Positions 27,710-36,229 of a stretch of DNA of 64,000 bases are shown one piece after another (position 1 is the first letter of the stretch; every line of letters starts with the position of its first letter). The DNA lies in the NCBI RefSeq assembly GCF_013694365.1, contig NZ_CP059275.1, positions 1,426,001 through 1,490,000 of the forward strand, read 5' to 3'. This DNA is from Limosilactobacillus reuteri. GTDB taxonomy: Bacteria > Bacillota > Bacilli > Lactobacillales > Lactobacillaceae. The notes under the pieces were generated by a model. It was not told the origin of the DNA and did no database searches. It saw nothing but the letters and a program-made list of their open reading frames with translations. The translations under genes and the position numbers were made by a program.

Positions 27710-28726
27710 ATGGCAGAAAAAATTGCTGTTTTAGGTGCTGGTTCGTGGGGCAGTGTTTTAGCAAACATGCTTACAGAAAATGGCCACGATGTTACATTAT
27801 GGTCTCGTAATGAGGAACAAGTTAAGCAATTAAATACTGAACATACAAATCCTCGCTATATGAAAGATTTTGTTTATTCTACTAAATTAACAGCAACAAC
27901 AGACATGAAAAAATCTGTTAAGGGTGCCAGCGTGATACTGATTGTGATTCCAACAAAGGGTCTTCGTGAGGTTGCTAAGAAATTAAACACAATTTTGACT
28001 GAATTACACCAAAAACCGTTAATTATTCACGCAACAAAAGGCCTAGAACAAAATACATATAAGCGGCCATCAGAAATGCTTAGTGAAGATATTTCTCCTG
28101 AAAATCGTCAGGCAATTGTTGTTTTATCAGGTCCGAGTCATGCTGAAGATGTGGCAATTAAAGATATGACAGCTGTAACTGCAGCTTGTGAGGACCTAAC
28201 TAGTGCTAAAAAGGCGCAGAAGTTATTTAGTAATTCTTATTTCCGTGTTTATACTAACGACGATGTAATTGGTGCGGAATTTGGAGCAGCCTTAAAGAAT
28301 ATTATTGCAATTGGTGCTGGAGCTATCCAAGGCCTTGGCTACCATGATAATGCACGAGCAGCTTTGATTACTCGTGGGCTTGCAGAAATTCGTCGGCTGG
28401 GGGTTGCTTTTGGTGCTAACCCAATGACTTTTATTGGTCTTTCTGGTGTTGGTGACCTTGTTGTTACTGCTACCAGTAAAAATTCTCGAAATTGGCGTGC
28501 TGGCTATCAATTGGGACAAGGAAAAAAGCTTCAAGATGTAATTGATAATATGGGAATGGTTATCGAGGGGGTCTATACCACTAAGGCCGCTTATGAATTA
28601 AGTCGTAAACGGCAAGTACAGATGCCAATTACCGAAGCTCTTTACCGTGTTTTGTATGAAGGTGAAGATATCAAAACTGCAATTTCTCAGTTAATGGACC
28701 GAGATCTTACTTCAGAAAACGAATAA
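27710..28726 (+). CDS. gpsA: Glycerol-3-phosphate dehydrogenase [NAD(P)+]
   Basis: Reduces dihydroxyacetone phosphate to sn-glycerol 3-phosphate for phospholipid synthesis. The 338-residue protein has the Rossmann motif LGAGSWGSVLA (about 7-17), SGPSHAEDV (about 140-148), the catalytic Lys in ALKNIIAIGAG (about 193-203) and GLSGVGDLVVTATS (about 246-259). It lies after lgt in the order usual for lactobacilli. Confidence 0.95.
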   Translation: MAEKIAVLGAGSWGSVLANMLTENGHDVTLWSRNEEQVKQLNTEHTNPRYMKDFVYSTKLTATTDMKKSVKGASVILIVIPTKGLREVAKKLNTILTELHQKPLIIHATKGLEQNTYKRPSEMLSEDISPENRQAIVVLSGPSHAEDVAIKDMTAVTAACEDLTSAKKAQKLFSNSYFRVYTNDDVIGAEFGAALKNIIAIGAGAIQGLGYHDNARAALITRGLAEIRRLGVAFGANPMTFIGLSGVGDLVVTATSKNSRNWRAGYQLGQGKKLQDVIDNMGMVIEGVYTTKAAYELSRKRQVQMPITEALYRVLYEGEDIKTAISQLMDRDLTSENE

Positions 28727-29641
28727 ATGAAACGTGTTAGAAAAGCCATTATTCCTGCTGCTGGTTTAGGAACTCGTTTTCTTCCTGCAACAAAGGCATT
28801 GGCAAAGGAAATGTTACCAATTGTTGATAAGCCAACAATTCAATTTATTGTTGAAGAAGCGCGCAAATCAGGAATTGAAGATATTGTTGTTGTTGATGGA
28901 AAGAATAAGCGGTCTATTGAAGACCACTTTGACTCTAATCCAGAGCTGGAAGATAATCTTCGTTCAAAGCACAAGGACGAGATGTTAAAGATGGTTGAAG
29001 AAACAACTGATGTTAATATTTACTTCATTCGTCAATCTCACCCACGTGGTTTAGGGGACGCTGTTTTAACTGCTCGTGATTTTATCGGGGATGAACCGTT
29101 TGTTGTTATGCTTGGGGATGACCTTAATAACATTAACAACAAGAATGAAGCTTTAACGAAGCAATTAATTGAAAGTTATAACCAAACTGGCGCATCTACT
29201 CTTGCAGTTATGCGGGTTCCACATGAAGATACTGCAAAGTATGGTGTAATTAACCCTAGCAAGGAAGTTACGCCAGGGCTTTATAACGTAACTAGCTTCG
29301 TTGAAAAACCAGCTCCTAAAGACGCACCAAGTGATTTAGCAATTATTGGTCGGTATGTCTTTACTCCAGAAATCTTTGATGTATTAGCAAAGACTAAGCC
29401 AGGTAAGGGCGGCGAAATTCAATTAACTGATGCAATTGATACTTTGAACCAAACTCAACGGGTATTCGCTCGTGAATACAAGGGTGACCGTTACGATGTT
29501 GGTAATAAGTTCGGCTGGGTTAAGACAAACATTGAATATGGTTTGGAACACCCACAAGTTAAAGAAGAATTGCGTGAATACATTAAGGAATTAGGCGCAA
29601 AGCTTGCTGCTGAAGATAAGCAAAATAATTCTAAGAAGTAA
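28727..29641 (+). CDS. galU: UTP-glucose-1-phosphate uridylyltransferase
   Basis: Makes UDP-glucose from UTP and glucose 1-phosphate for wall polymers, glycolipids and the Leloir pathway. The 304-residue protein has the nucleotide-binding [19 protein letters not shown] start (about 11-29), FVVMLGDDL (about 125-133), FVEKP (about 189-193) and [10 protein letters not shown] (about 226-235). It works with the phosphoglucomutase at 36230-37954, which supplies glucose 1-phosphate. Confidence 0.95.
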   Translation: MKRVRKAIIPAAGLGTRFLPATKALAKEMLPIVDKPTIQFIVEEARKSGIEDIVVVDGKNKRSIEDHFDSNPELEDNLRSKHKDEMLKMVEETTDVNIYFIRQSHPRGLGDAVLTARDFIGDEPFVVMLGDDLNNINNKNEALTKQLIESYNQTGASTLAVMRVPHEDTAKYGVINPSKEVTPGLYNVTSFVEKPAPKDAPSDLAIIGRYVFTPEIFDVLAKTKPGKGGEIQLTDAIDTLNQTQRVFAREYKGDRYDVGNKFGWVKTNIEYGLEHPQVKEELREYIKELGAKLAAEDKQNNSKK

Positions 29642-30376
29642 ATGACTGATTACTTACAAGAAGCAAACACCGCTAAAAATCAAGAAGACTTCTTAAATCG
29701 AATTGCAAAGGCTGCCAATCGTCCTCGCCATACGCTTGGTGAAAATCCATTTGTCCCCGTTAATAATCTTCCAGAAACTACCCTTGCTGGAAAAAGCCAA
29801 GATGAACTTCTTGAACTTGCACGCAAAAATAGCGAAGAAGTTCATGTTGATTTCCATGTTGTTAAATCAGCCGATCTTGGCCACACTCTTAATGATTTTA
29901 TCCAAGAAAAGGAGATTAAAAGTTTAATGCTTCCCTCCTTTGATGAAGAAAAATGGCAAGATTATTCATTGGGGAAATGGCAAGATAATTTACGAGTAGA
30001 TCCTATTTACTATTGGGAACCTGAATTTGGGCGGCAAAACATTGTAAATGCAAATAACAGTGATGGAGCAATTGGCTTTGCGGACTTTCTATTAGCTGAG
30101 TCAGGGACCGTAACAGTTGCGACCTACCCACAACAAGGACGGATGTTTCATTTTCTTCCAACTCATTACCTAGCTATTGTGCCAAAAAGCAAAATTTTAC
30201 CACGTTCACGGCAAGCAATGGATTATTATCAAAAGGCAATTCAGGATGGTAGTTTACAAACATCAAACATCAACTTTATTACCGGCCCATCCAATTCTGG
30301 TGATATTGAAATGGTGTTAATCGTTGGTGTTCACGGCCCACTTGATATGGAATATGTAGTTGTTGAAGATATGTAA
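29642..30376 (+). CDS. lutC: Lactate utilization protein C (LutC)
   Basis: A 244-residue LUD-domain protein, third subunit of the LutABC L-lactate oxidation complex. The conserved ADFLLAESGTVTVAT segment (about 146-160) and HYLAIVPKSKI (about 178-188) mark the LUD fold. Its first eight bases, ATGACTGA, are identical to the last eight of lutB (31857-31864), and lutB carries a good ribosome site just before them. In the genome it therefore follows lutB with an 8-nt overlap, although here it is placed before lutB. Confidence 0.9.
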   Translation: MTDYLQEANTAKNQEDFLNRIAKAANRPRHTLGENPFVPVNNLPETTLAGKSQDELLELARKNSEEVHVDFHVVKSADLGHTLNDFIQEKEIKSLMLPSFDEEKWQDYSLGKWQDNLRVDPIYYWEPEFGRQNIVNANNSDGAIGFADFLLAESGTVTVATYPQQGRMFHFLPTHYLAIVPKSKILPRSRQAMDYYQKAIQDGSLQTSNINFITGPSNSGDIEMVLIVGVHGPLDMEYVVVEDM

Positions 30377-31864
30377 ATGGGAATAGCCACAAGCGATAAG
30401 CCTTTTACTGAACGAATTAAAGACGCAGAAGCCGATAAATTTATGCGGGCATCAGTTGCTAAAGCACAAGACGCTCAATTTCAAAAACGAACTGAAGCAC
30501 GGCGTCAATTAGGACACTGGGAAGGCTGGCGTGATCTTTCTGCTGAAATTCGTCAACACGTCATTAAGCATCTCCCGGATTACCTTGAAGAATTCAGCGA
30601 TAATGTTCAAAAAAATGGTGGTCATGTTTTCTTTGCCAAGGATGGTAACGAAGCAAGTGCCTTTATCAAACAATTGGCAATCAAGAAAAACGTTCATCAT
30701 GTTGTTAAATCTAAGTCAATGGTGACTACTGAAATTGGATTGGATAAAGAATTACTCACAATCCCCGGACTTTCATTAATGGAAACAGATTTAGCTGAAT
30801 TTATTTTGCAAGAAGATAATTGGGATGAACCAACACATATTGTTTTCCCCACGCTGCATAAAAACCGCAATCAAATTCAAAAAGTATTTGAAAAGCTTGG
30901 TTATGACGGTGACAATGATCCTGAACATATGGCTAGGTTTGTCCGTCACTATCTCCGTAATTACTTTATGCAAGCAGACTTTGGCATTACTGGCTGTAAC
31001 TTTGCGATTGCTGATAATGGAATGATTAACCTTGTTACCAACGAAGGAAATGCCGATATTAGTATGGCCATTCCTAAAACCCAGGTTGTAGTCATGGGGA
31101 TGGAACGAATTGTGCCAAGTTTGAAAGAAGCAGAAGTCCTTGACAATGTTTTATGTCGAAGTGCAGTTGGTCAAAAACTAACTAGTTACTGTACTTTCTC
31201 AAAAGGTAAAGAAGCGGATGAAGCAGATGGACCAGATGACTTCTATGTTGTAATAGTCGATAATGGTCGTTCTAAGATGCTTAACACTGACTTTGAACCA
31301 ATGCTGCAATGTATTCGTTGTGGTTCTTGCTTAAACGTTTGCCCCGTTTACCGGCAAGTCGGTGGAAAGGGCTATGGATCGATTTATCCTGGACCAATGG
31401 GTGAAGTTCTTTCGCCGATTTTAGGCGGTTATCAAGAATTCAAGGAATTGCCATATGCATGTAGTTTATGTGCTGCTTGCACGGAAACTTGTCCTGTTAA
31501 AATTCCCCTTCATGAGTTAATCCGTCATCACCGTTATGTAGAAATGGATGAACTTCATTTAGATCACAGTCCTTCGAATGCTCTTTTGAAGGCAGTTGGT
31601 AAAGGTACGAGCTCCCCTACGCTTTTTAATGATGCAATGCGATTTGCTCATATTGCTCTTGAGCCATTTGGCAAGAAGACAACTCCTAAAGACATTAAGA
31701 ACCTTTATCCAGATGGTAAAATTAACCACCTTCCCGCAATTGCTCCTAAACTAGCTCATGGCTGGGTAGATGTTCGTGATCTTGCTGTTCCACCAAAGTA
31801 CCACCAAAACTTCCGGCATTGGTATCGTCATTACGAAGAAGAGGAGGAGCAAGAAAATGACTGA
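30377..31864 (+). CDS. lutB: Lactate utilization iron-sulfur protein B (LutB)
   Basis: A 495-residue subunit of the LutABC L-lactate oxidation complex, containing an LUD domain and two ferredoxin-like [4Fe-4S] motifs: CIRCGSCLNVCPVY (about 312-325) and CSLCAACTETCPVKIP (about 365-380). It passes electrons from lactate towards the respiratory chain or another acceptor. Its tail has GGAGGAG (31843-31849) seven bases before ATGACTGA, which is the start of lutC in the genome. Confidence 0.92.
   Translation: MGIATSDKPFTERIKDAEADKFMRASVAKAQDAQFQKRTEARRQLGHWEGWRDLSAEIRQHVIKHLPDYLEEFSDNVQKNGGHVFFAKDGNEASAFIKQLAIKKNVHHVVKSKSMVTTEIGLDKELLTIPGLSLMETDLAEFILQEDNWDEPTHIVFPTLHKNRNQIQKVFEKLGYDGDNDPEHMARFVRHYLRNYFMQADFGITGCNFAIADNGMINLVTNEGNADISMAIPKTQVVVMGMERIVPSLKEAEVLDNVLCRSAVGQKLTSYCTFSKGKEADEADGPDDFYVVIVDNGRSKMLNTDFEPMLQCIRCGSCLNVCPVYRQVGGKGYGSIYPGPMGEVLSPILGGYQEFKELPYACSLCAACTETCPVKIPLHELIRHHRYVEMDELHLDHSPSNALLKAVGKGTSSPTLFNDAMRFAHIALEPFGKKTTPKDIKNLYPDGKINHLPAIAPKLAHGWVDVRDLAVPPKYHQNFRHWYRHYEEEEEQEND
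31843..31864 (+). promoter_or_regulatory. Shine-Dalgarno and overlapping start for lutC at the end of lutB
   Basis: GGAGGAG at 31843-31849 and ATGACTGA at 31857-31864 form a well-spaced translation start inside the lutB end, but the gene that begins ATGACTGATTAC is lutC at 29642. The signal therefore points to the real neighbour, which this window has placed elsewhere. Confidence 0.9.
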
Positions 31865-32734
31865 ATGATAAGCAATTATATTTTTTCGATTTTTAAGGAG
31901 GCGAAGTGCATCCAATTAATGCACGCATGTATGAAAGTCTGTATTTTTTCTACTTGTATTGTTGATCTGCTTTATCCAGGTGTCGGAAAGGCAACGGTTG
32001 AACTTCTCCAACGTTTTGGCTGCGAAACATTTTTCCCCGATAAACAAATTTGCTGCGGACAACCAACTTATAATAGCGGTTATGATCGTGAAACAATTGC
32101 TACATTTAAAAATCAACTCGATGCCCTTTTAAGTATTGACGCCGATTATATTGTTGGGCCTTCTGGATCATGTGTTGCCATGCTTCATGAATACAAGAAC
32201 ATTTTCAAAGATGATCCAGAGTATTCGAAGAAAGCGCAAATTCTTTATGATAAATCTTTTGAACTAACGCAATTTATTTACCGGGTTCTCGGTATTCTTG
32301 ATTGTGGTGCAGAACTAGATGATACAGCAACCTTTCACCGTTCTTGCCACATGACCCGTCTTCTTGGTGAACGGACAGCCCCCATCGTTCTACTTGAACA
32401 TGTTAAAGGACTTGAGCTTATTCCCCTTCATAACATTCAATTATGTTGTGGCTTTGGTGGAACATTCTCTGCTAAAGAACCCCTTCTCTCTGAAGCGATG
32501 GTTGATGATAAAGCAAATAATGTTTTGAAGACGAAAGCACATATTCTTATTGCTTGCGAGCAAACATGTTTAATGAATATTGGTGGACGAATTAACCGTC
32601 GCCGTGATGGCTCTCATATTACAATTATGCACATTGCTGAGGTCCTTAATCATAACGTTGATACTAGCCGAATCACTTATGTCAAAGATACGGATCATGT
32701 AATGGTACCAGCAAACGGAAACGGGGTGTTTTAG
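31865..32734 (+). CDS. lutA: Lactate utilization protein A (LutA)
   Basis: Iron-sulfur subunit of LutABC with two Cys-Cys-Gly (CCG) domains: CCGQPTYNSGY (about 60-70) and CCGFGGTFSAKE (about 196-207). As called, it has 289 residues starting at an ATG with no ribosome site. Family members begin like MKVCIFSTCIVD, so the ATG at 31931 (or 31919) is the better start. The first 18-22 codons are then leader, and AAGGAGG at 31895-31901 lies within it, although its distance to 31931 is long. Canonical order is lutA-lutB-lutC; here it is reversed. Confidence 0.88.
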   Translation: MISNYIFSIFKEAKCIQLMHACMKVCIFSTCIVDLLYPGVGKATVELLQRFGCETFFPDKQICCGQPTYNSGYDRETIATFKNQLDALLSIDADYIVGPSGSCVAMLHEYKNIFKDDPEYSKKAQILYDKSFELTQFIYRVLGILDCGAELDDTATFHRSCHMTRLLGERTAPIVLLEHVKGLELIPLHNIQLCCGFGGTFSAKEPLLSEAMVDDKANNVLKTKAHILIACEQTCLMNIGGRINRRRDGSHITIMHIAEVLNHNVDTSRITYVKDTDHVMVPANGNGVF

Positions 32735-33667
32735 ATGGCTGAAAATAAGCAATATGATGTTGTAATCATCGGTGCTGGGCCAGGTGGAATGACCGCAGCG
32801 ATGTATGCATCACGAGCAAACCTATCTGTCTTGATGCTTGATCGTGGAATTTACGGCGGAAACTTGAATAATACTGCTGAAGTTGAAAATTACACAGGAT
32901 TCAAGAGTGTGAAGGGCCCTGAACTTGCCCAACAAATGTATGAAGGTGCAACTCAGTTTGGCGCAGAATATGCTTATGGAACAGTAACTAAAGTAGAACT
33001 TGATGGTGACTTAAAGAAGATCACTACTGACATGGATGAAACATATACTGCAAAGGCGGTTGTTATCGCTACTGGCTCTGATCAGCGCCACCTCAATGTT
33101 CCAGGAGAAGAAGAATTTGGTGGCCGTGGTGTTTCATACTGTGCGGTTTGTGATGGAGCCTTCTTTAAGGGAAAGCATTTAATCGTTGTTGGCGGTGGTG
33201 ATGCAGCTGTTGAAGAGGGAGTTTACTTAACGCAATTAGCCTCCAAAGTAACAGTGCTTGTTCGTCGTGATGAGCTCCGGGCTGAACCAATTATTCAAGC
33301 AGAAGCGATGAATAATGACAAGATTGAGTTTGTTTATAACACTAGTGTGACTGAAATTGTTGGGGATGATATTAAAGTAACAGGTGTTAAAACTCATAAT
33401 AATAAGACTGGTGAAGATGGTGAAATGGCTGCAGATGGTGTCTTCATTTATGTTGGTAATTTCCCAAAGACCGCTGCTTTTAAGAATTTAGATATTCTTG
33501 ATGATCAAGGCTGGGTAAAGACTGATGAGCGAATGCGGACAGCAGTACCAGGTATTTTTGCCATTGGGGACGTTCGTGAAACACCATTACGACAGGTTGC
33601 AACAGCTGTTGGTGATGGAGCGATTGCTGGCCAGCAAGTTTATCAATACATTAAATCGATAGATTAA
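32735..33667 (+). CDS. trxB: Thioredoxin-disulfide reductase
   Basis: Reduces thioredoxin with NADPH through FAD and a redox-active disulfide. The 310-residue low-molecular-weight type has the FAD motif GAGPGGMTAAMYASRA (about 12-27), the CAVCDGAF active site (about 136-143, CxxC), the NADPH motif GGGDAAVEEGVYL (about 153-165) and the C-terminal FAIGDVRETPLRQ segment (about 272-284). In lactobacilli it lies between galU and pgm, as it does here apart from the lut genes. Confidence 0.95.
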   Translation: MAENKQYDVVIIGAGPGGMTAAMYASRANLSVLMLDRGIYGGNLNNTAEVENYTGFKSVKGPELAQQMYEGATQFGAEYAYGTVTKVELDGDLKKITTDMDETYTAKAVVIATGSDQRHLNVPGEEEFGGRGVSYCAVCDGAFFKGKHLIVVGGGDAAVEEGVYLTQLASKVTVLVRRDELRAEPIIQAEAMNNDKIEFVYNTSVTEIVGDDIKVTGVKTHNNKTGEDGEMAADGVFIYVGNFPKTAAFKNLDILDDQGWVKTDERMRTAVPGIFAIGDVRETPLRQVATAVGDGAIAGQQVYQYIKSID

Positions 33668-34837
33668 TTGGAAAATGATGAAAAAATAAAACTATTACAG
33701 AAGTTAATTCAGATTAATACAGTAAATGGTAACGAAAAGGACGAAGCAAGTTATATTAAAAGGACCTTAGAAGATCATCATATTTCCTGTGAATTAGTTC
33801 CTTTTGCACCCAATCGCACCAATTTAATTGCGGAGATTGGTGATGAAAAGGGGCCGGTACTCGCTCTTTCTGGACATTTAGATACGGTAGCTGCAGGTGA
33901 TTTCCAAAAATGGACATATCCACCATTTGCTGGCCAATTAGTAGACGGTAAAATCTATGGTCGGGGAGCAGTTGATATGAAGTCGGGATTGGCAGCCATG
34001 GTGGGTGCTTTAATTGAGCTTAAAGAAGCAGGTTTGCCAAAACATGGAAAGGTTCGCTTGATTGCCACTGTTGATGAAGAAGTTGGTGGTCAAGGTTCTC
34101 TTGAAATGACTGATAAAGGGTACGTTCATGATGTTGATGTGATGGTAATTGGGGAAGCAACTACTGGCCAAATTGAATATGCTCACTGTGGCTCTTTTGA
34201 TTATATTGTTGAGTCTTGTGGAAAATTGGCTCATAGTTCGCAACCAGAATTGGGAATTAATGCTGTTACAAATCTAGTGAAATTTATCAATAAAGAATCA
34301 CGGGCGTTTGACGATGCAGCAGTAAGTCCCACCCTAGGAAAATTAATTCATAGTGTGACTGTCTTTCATGGTGGAGAGCAGTTAAATTCAATTCCTGATT
34401 ACGCATATTTGAAGGGGAATGTTCGCACGATTCCAGAATGTGATAATCGGGAAACAGGAAAAAGACTACAATCAATCATTGATGAGTTAAACAAGGAGAC
34501 AGGGGTTGAATTAAAACTAAAGATAGTTGCTAGTTTTATGCCAGTGGTTACAAATAAGCAAGATCGCTTCATTGCACTTGCTCAAACGGCAATTAAAAAG
34601 GTTAGCGGCAGGCAACCGGATGTAGTGATTTCTCATGGGGCAACGGATGCATCCCGCTATGTTTTAGACAATCACAATTTTCCAATAATTGAATACGGAC
34701 CAGGGATTGAAAAGTTATCACACCAAATTGATGAACGTATTGCGCTTGATGATTATTTAACGGCTCAGCAAGCTTACGTTGAAATTGCTAAACAATATTT
34801 GAATAATACTAAAGACGATGAACAGGCTAGTAGTTAA
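33668..34837 (+). CDS. M20-family peptidase/deacylase (ArgE/DapE type)
   Basis: A 389-residue zinc hydrolase starting with TTG. Visible ligands and catalytic residues: SGHLDTVAAGD (about 68-78, His and catalytic Asp), GRGAVDMKSGL (about 98-108, bridging Asp) and DEEVGGQGS (about 135-143, catalytic Glu pair); a late SHGATDASR and the terminal His region finish the site. This is the ArgE/DapE/Acy1 group. Whether the substrate is succinyl-diaminopimelate, an N-acyl amino acid or a dipeptide cannot be told. Confidence 0.85.
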   Translation: MENDEKIKLLQKLIQINTVNGNEKDEASYIKRTLEDHHISCELVPFAPNRTNLIAEIGDEKGPVLALSGHLDTVAAGDFQKWTYPPFAGQLVDGKIYGRGAVDMKSGLAAMVGALIELKEAGLPKHGKVRLIATVDEEVGGQGSLEMTDKGYVHDVDVMVIGEATTGQIEYAHCGSFDYIVESCGKLAHSSQPELGINAVTNLVKFINKESRAFDDAAVSPTLGKLIHSVTVFHGGEQLNSIPDYAYLKGNVRTIPECDNRETGKRLQSIIDELNKETGVELKLKIVASFMPVVTNKQDRFIALAQTAIKKVSGRQPDVVISHGATDASRYVLDNHNFPIIEYGPGIEKLSHQIDERIALDDYLTAQQAYVEIAKQYLNNTKDDEQASS

Positions 34838-35722
34838 ATGAAGAAAAAGATAATTAATTTCGGATTAGTTTTAATATTGCTTTTACCTTTAATTGTTTTT
34901 GCAAGTGGCTTTAAGATTCAAAATGAGAATTACCGGGCAAACCACACAGATACGTGGGAAAGAATAAAGAAGCGGGGAACATTACTTATCGGGGTTGATG
35001 ATACCTTTGTTCCGATGGATTTTCGAAAAAAGAACGGTCAATTGGTTGGTTATGATGTTGATTTATCTCGCGCAGTTGCGAAAGTTTTAGGATTAAAAGC
35101 TGATTTTCAGTCAATTGATTGGTCAATGAAGGAAACCGAATTAAAAAATGGCACAATTGATTGTATTTGGAACGGTTATACAGCTACTCCTTCCCGACAA
35201 AAACGAATTGCATTTAGCAGAGTTTATGAGCTATCTGGCCAATCATTGGTGGTACGAAAAGATAGTAAAATTAAAAATTTCGCGGATATGAAAGGAAAGA
35301 CGTTGGGAATTCAAGAAAGCTCAACTGCTCAAACTGATTTTGACAAATATCCCCAAGTATTGAAGAAACTAGTTAAAGGACAGAAGCCAATTCTTTATCA
35401 AGATAACTCGAGTGCTTTCATGGATCTGCAAGCAGGCCGCACACAAGGAGTACTTGCCGGGACTGTCTATGCCGGCTATTATGCGACCCACATTGCAAAT
35501 AATAATAATTATAAATTGATTTCAGCATCTGCTTATCCTGCAGACCGGGTTGCGATTGGAATGAGGAAGGGGGACCGGACGCTTATTAATAAAATTAACT
35601 ATGCTCTTGGGGTTCTTCAAAAAGATGGTACCTTACGACGGATTAATAAAAAATGGCTAGGAATTAATAGTAATTATCTGGGACCGGTTGCTGAATTTCA
35701 AAAATCCAACAATAATCGTTAA
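34838..35722 (+). CDS. Amino acid ABC transporter substrate-binding protein, orphan
   Basis: A 294-residue family-3 solute-binding protein. A basic start (MKKK) and a hydrophobic segment (about 5-24, GLVLILLLPLIVFASG) form a signal or anchor, with no Cys at the expected place, so it is not a normal lipoprotein. The mature part has RGTLLIGVDDTFVPMDFR (about 48-65) and GYDVDLSRAVAKVLG (about 72-86), typical for amino-acid binding. No permease or ATPase gene is beside it in the window. Confidence 0.8.
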   Translation: MKKKIINFGLVLILLLPLIVFASGFKIQNENYRANHTDTWERIKKRGTLLIGVDDTFVPMDFRKKNGQLVGYDVDLSRAVAKVLGLKADFQSIDWSMKETELKNGTIDCIWNGYTATPSRQKRIAFSRVYELSGQSLVVRKDSKIKNFADMKGKTLGIQESSTAQTDFDKYPQVLKKLVKGQKPILYQDNSSAFMDLQAGRTQGVLAGTVYAGYYATHIANNNNYKLISASAYPADRVAIGMRKGDRTLINKINYALGVLQKDGTLRRINKKWLGINSNYLGPVAEFQKSNNNR

Positions 35723-36229
35723 ATGGGTGCAATCAAATGTAATGATACATTAGCGGTGTCAATTCATCGGATTCGTAATTCAGATTTAAACGAACACGGG
35801 ACAGTATACGGGGGACGAATCTTGGAATTAATTGATGGTCAAGCCTCGGTAGCAGCAATGCGAGTAGCTCGAACAACAGTTGCAACAGTATCAATGGATG
35901 AGATCCAATTTCTGCGACCATTTGACCTTCAAGATTCAATGTGTATGGAGGCATACGTTACCGGCTTTGGGAAGCGATCAATTGAAGTATTTACAAAAGT
36001 AATTGGTGAGCACTTGATGACCGGTGAACGTTTCCTCGGCTTTTATTGTTTTATGACTTTTGTAATTCTTGATCCTGAAAAACAAACGGCATTTAATAAA
36101 TTAATTCCGGAAACTGAAGAGCAAAAGACGTTAATGGCAACATATTCTCAACGTGTTAAGCAACGGCAAATCCAGCGGCAAAAACAGCAAGAATTTCTGC
36201 CTCATATTTCAATTTCCAAGCCGTGGTAA
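35723..36229 (+). CDS. Acyl-CoA thioesterase (hotdog fold)
   Basis: A 168-residue hotdog-fold protein of the acyl-CoA thioesterase / YkhA group, hydrolysing fatty acyl-CoA or similar thioesters. The family segment NEHGTVYGGRILELIDGQAS (about 20-39), with the catalytic Asp region, and FLRPFDLQDSMCMEAYVTG (about 56-74) are clear. The C-terminus is a charged helix rich in Gln, Arg and Lys. It normally neighbours pgm in related genomes, but order here cannot confirm that. Confidence 0.85.
   Translation: MGAIKCNDTLAVSIHRIRNSDLNEHGTVYGGRILELIDGQASVAAMRVARTTVATVSMDEIQFLRPFDLQDSMCMEAYVTGFGKRSIEVFTKVIGEHLMTGERFLGFYCFMTFVILDPEKQTAFNKLIPETEEQKTLMATYSQRVKQRQIQRQKQQEFLPHISISKPW

Noticed and set aside
31906..31960. 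GTG at 31906 after AAGGAGG as the lutA start, with a frameshift
   Set aside because: That frame gives a short product unlike LutA; the in-frame ATG at 31931 gives the conserved MKV-type start without a frameshift.
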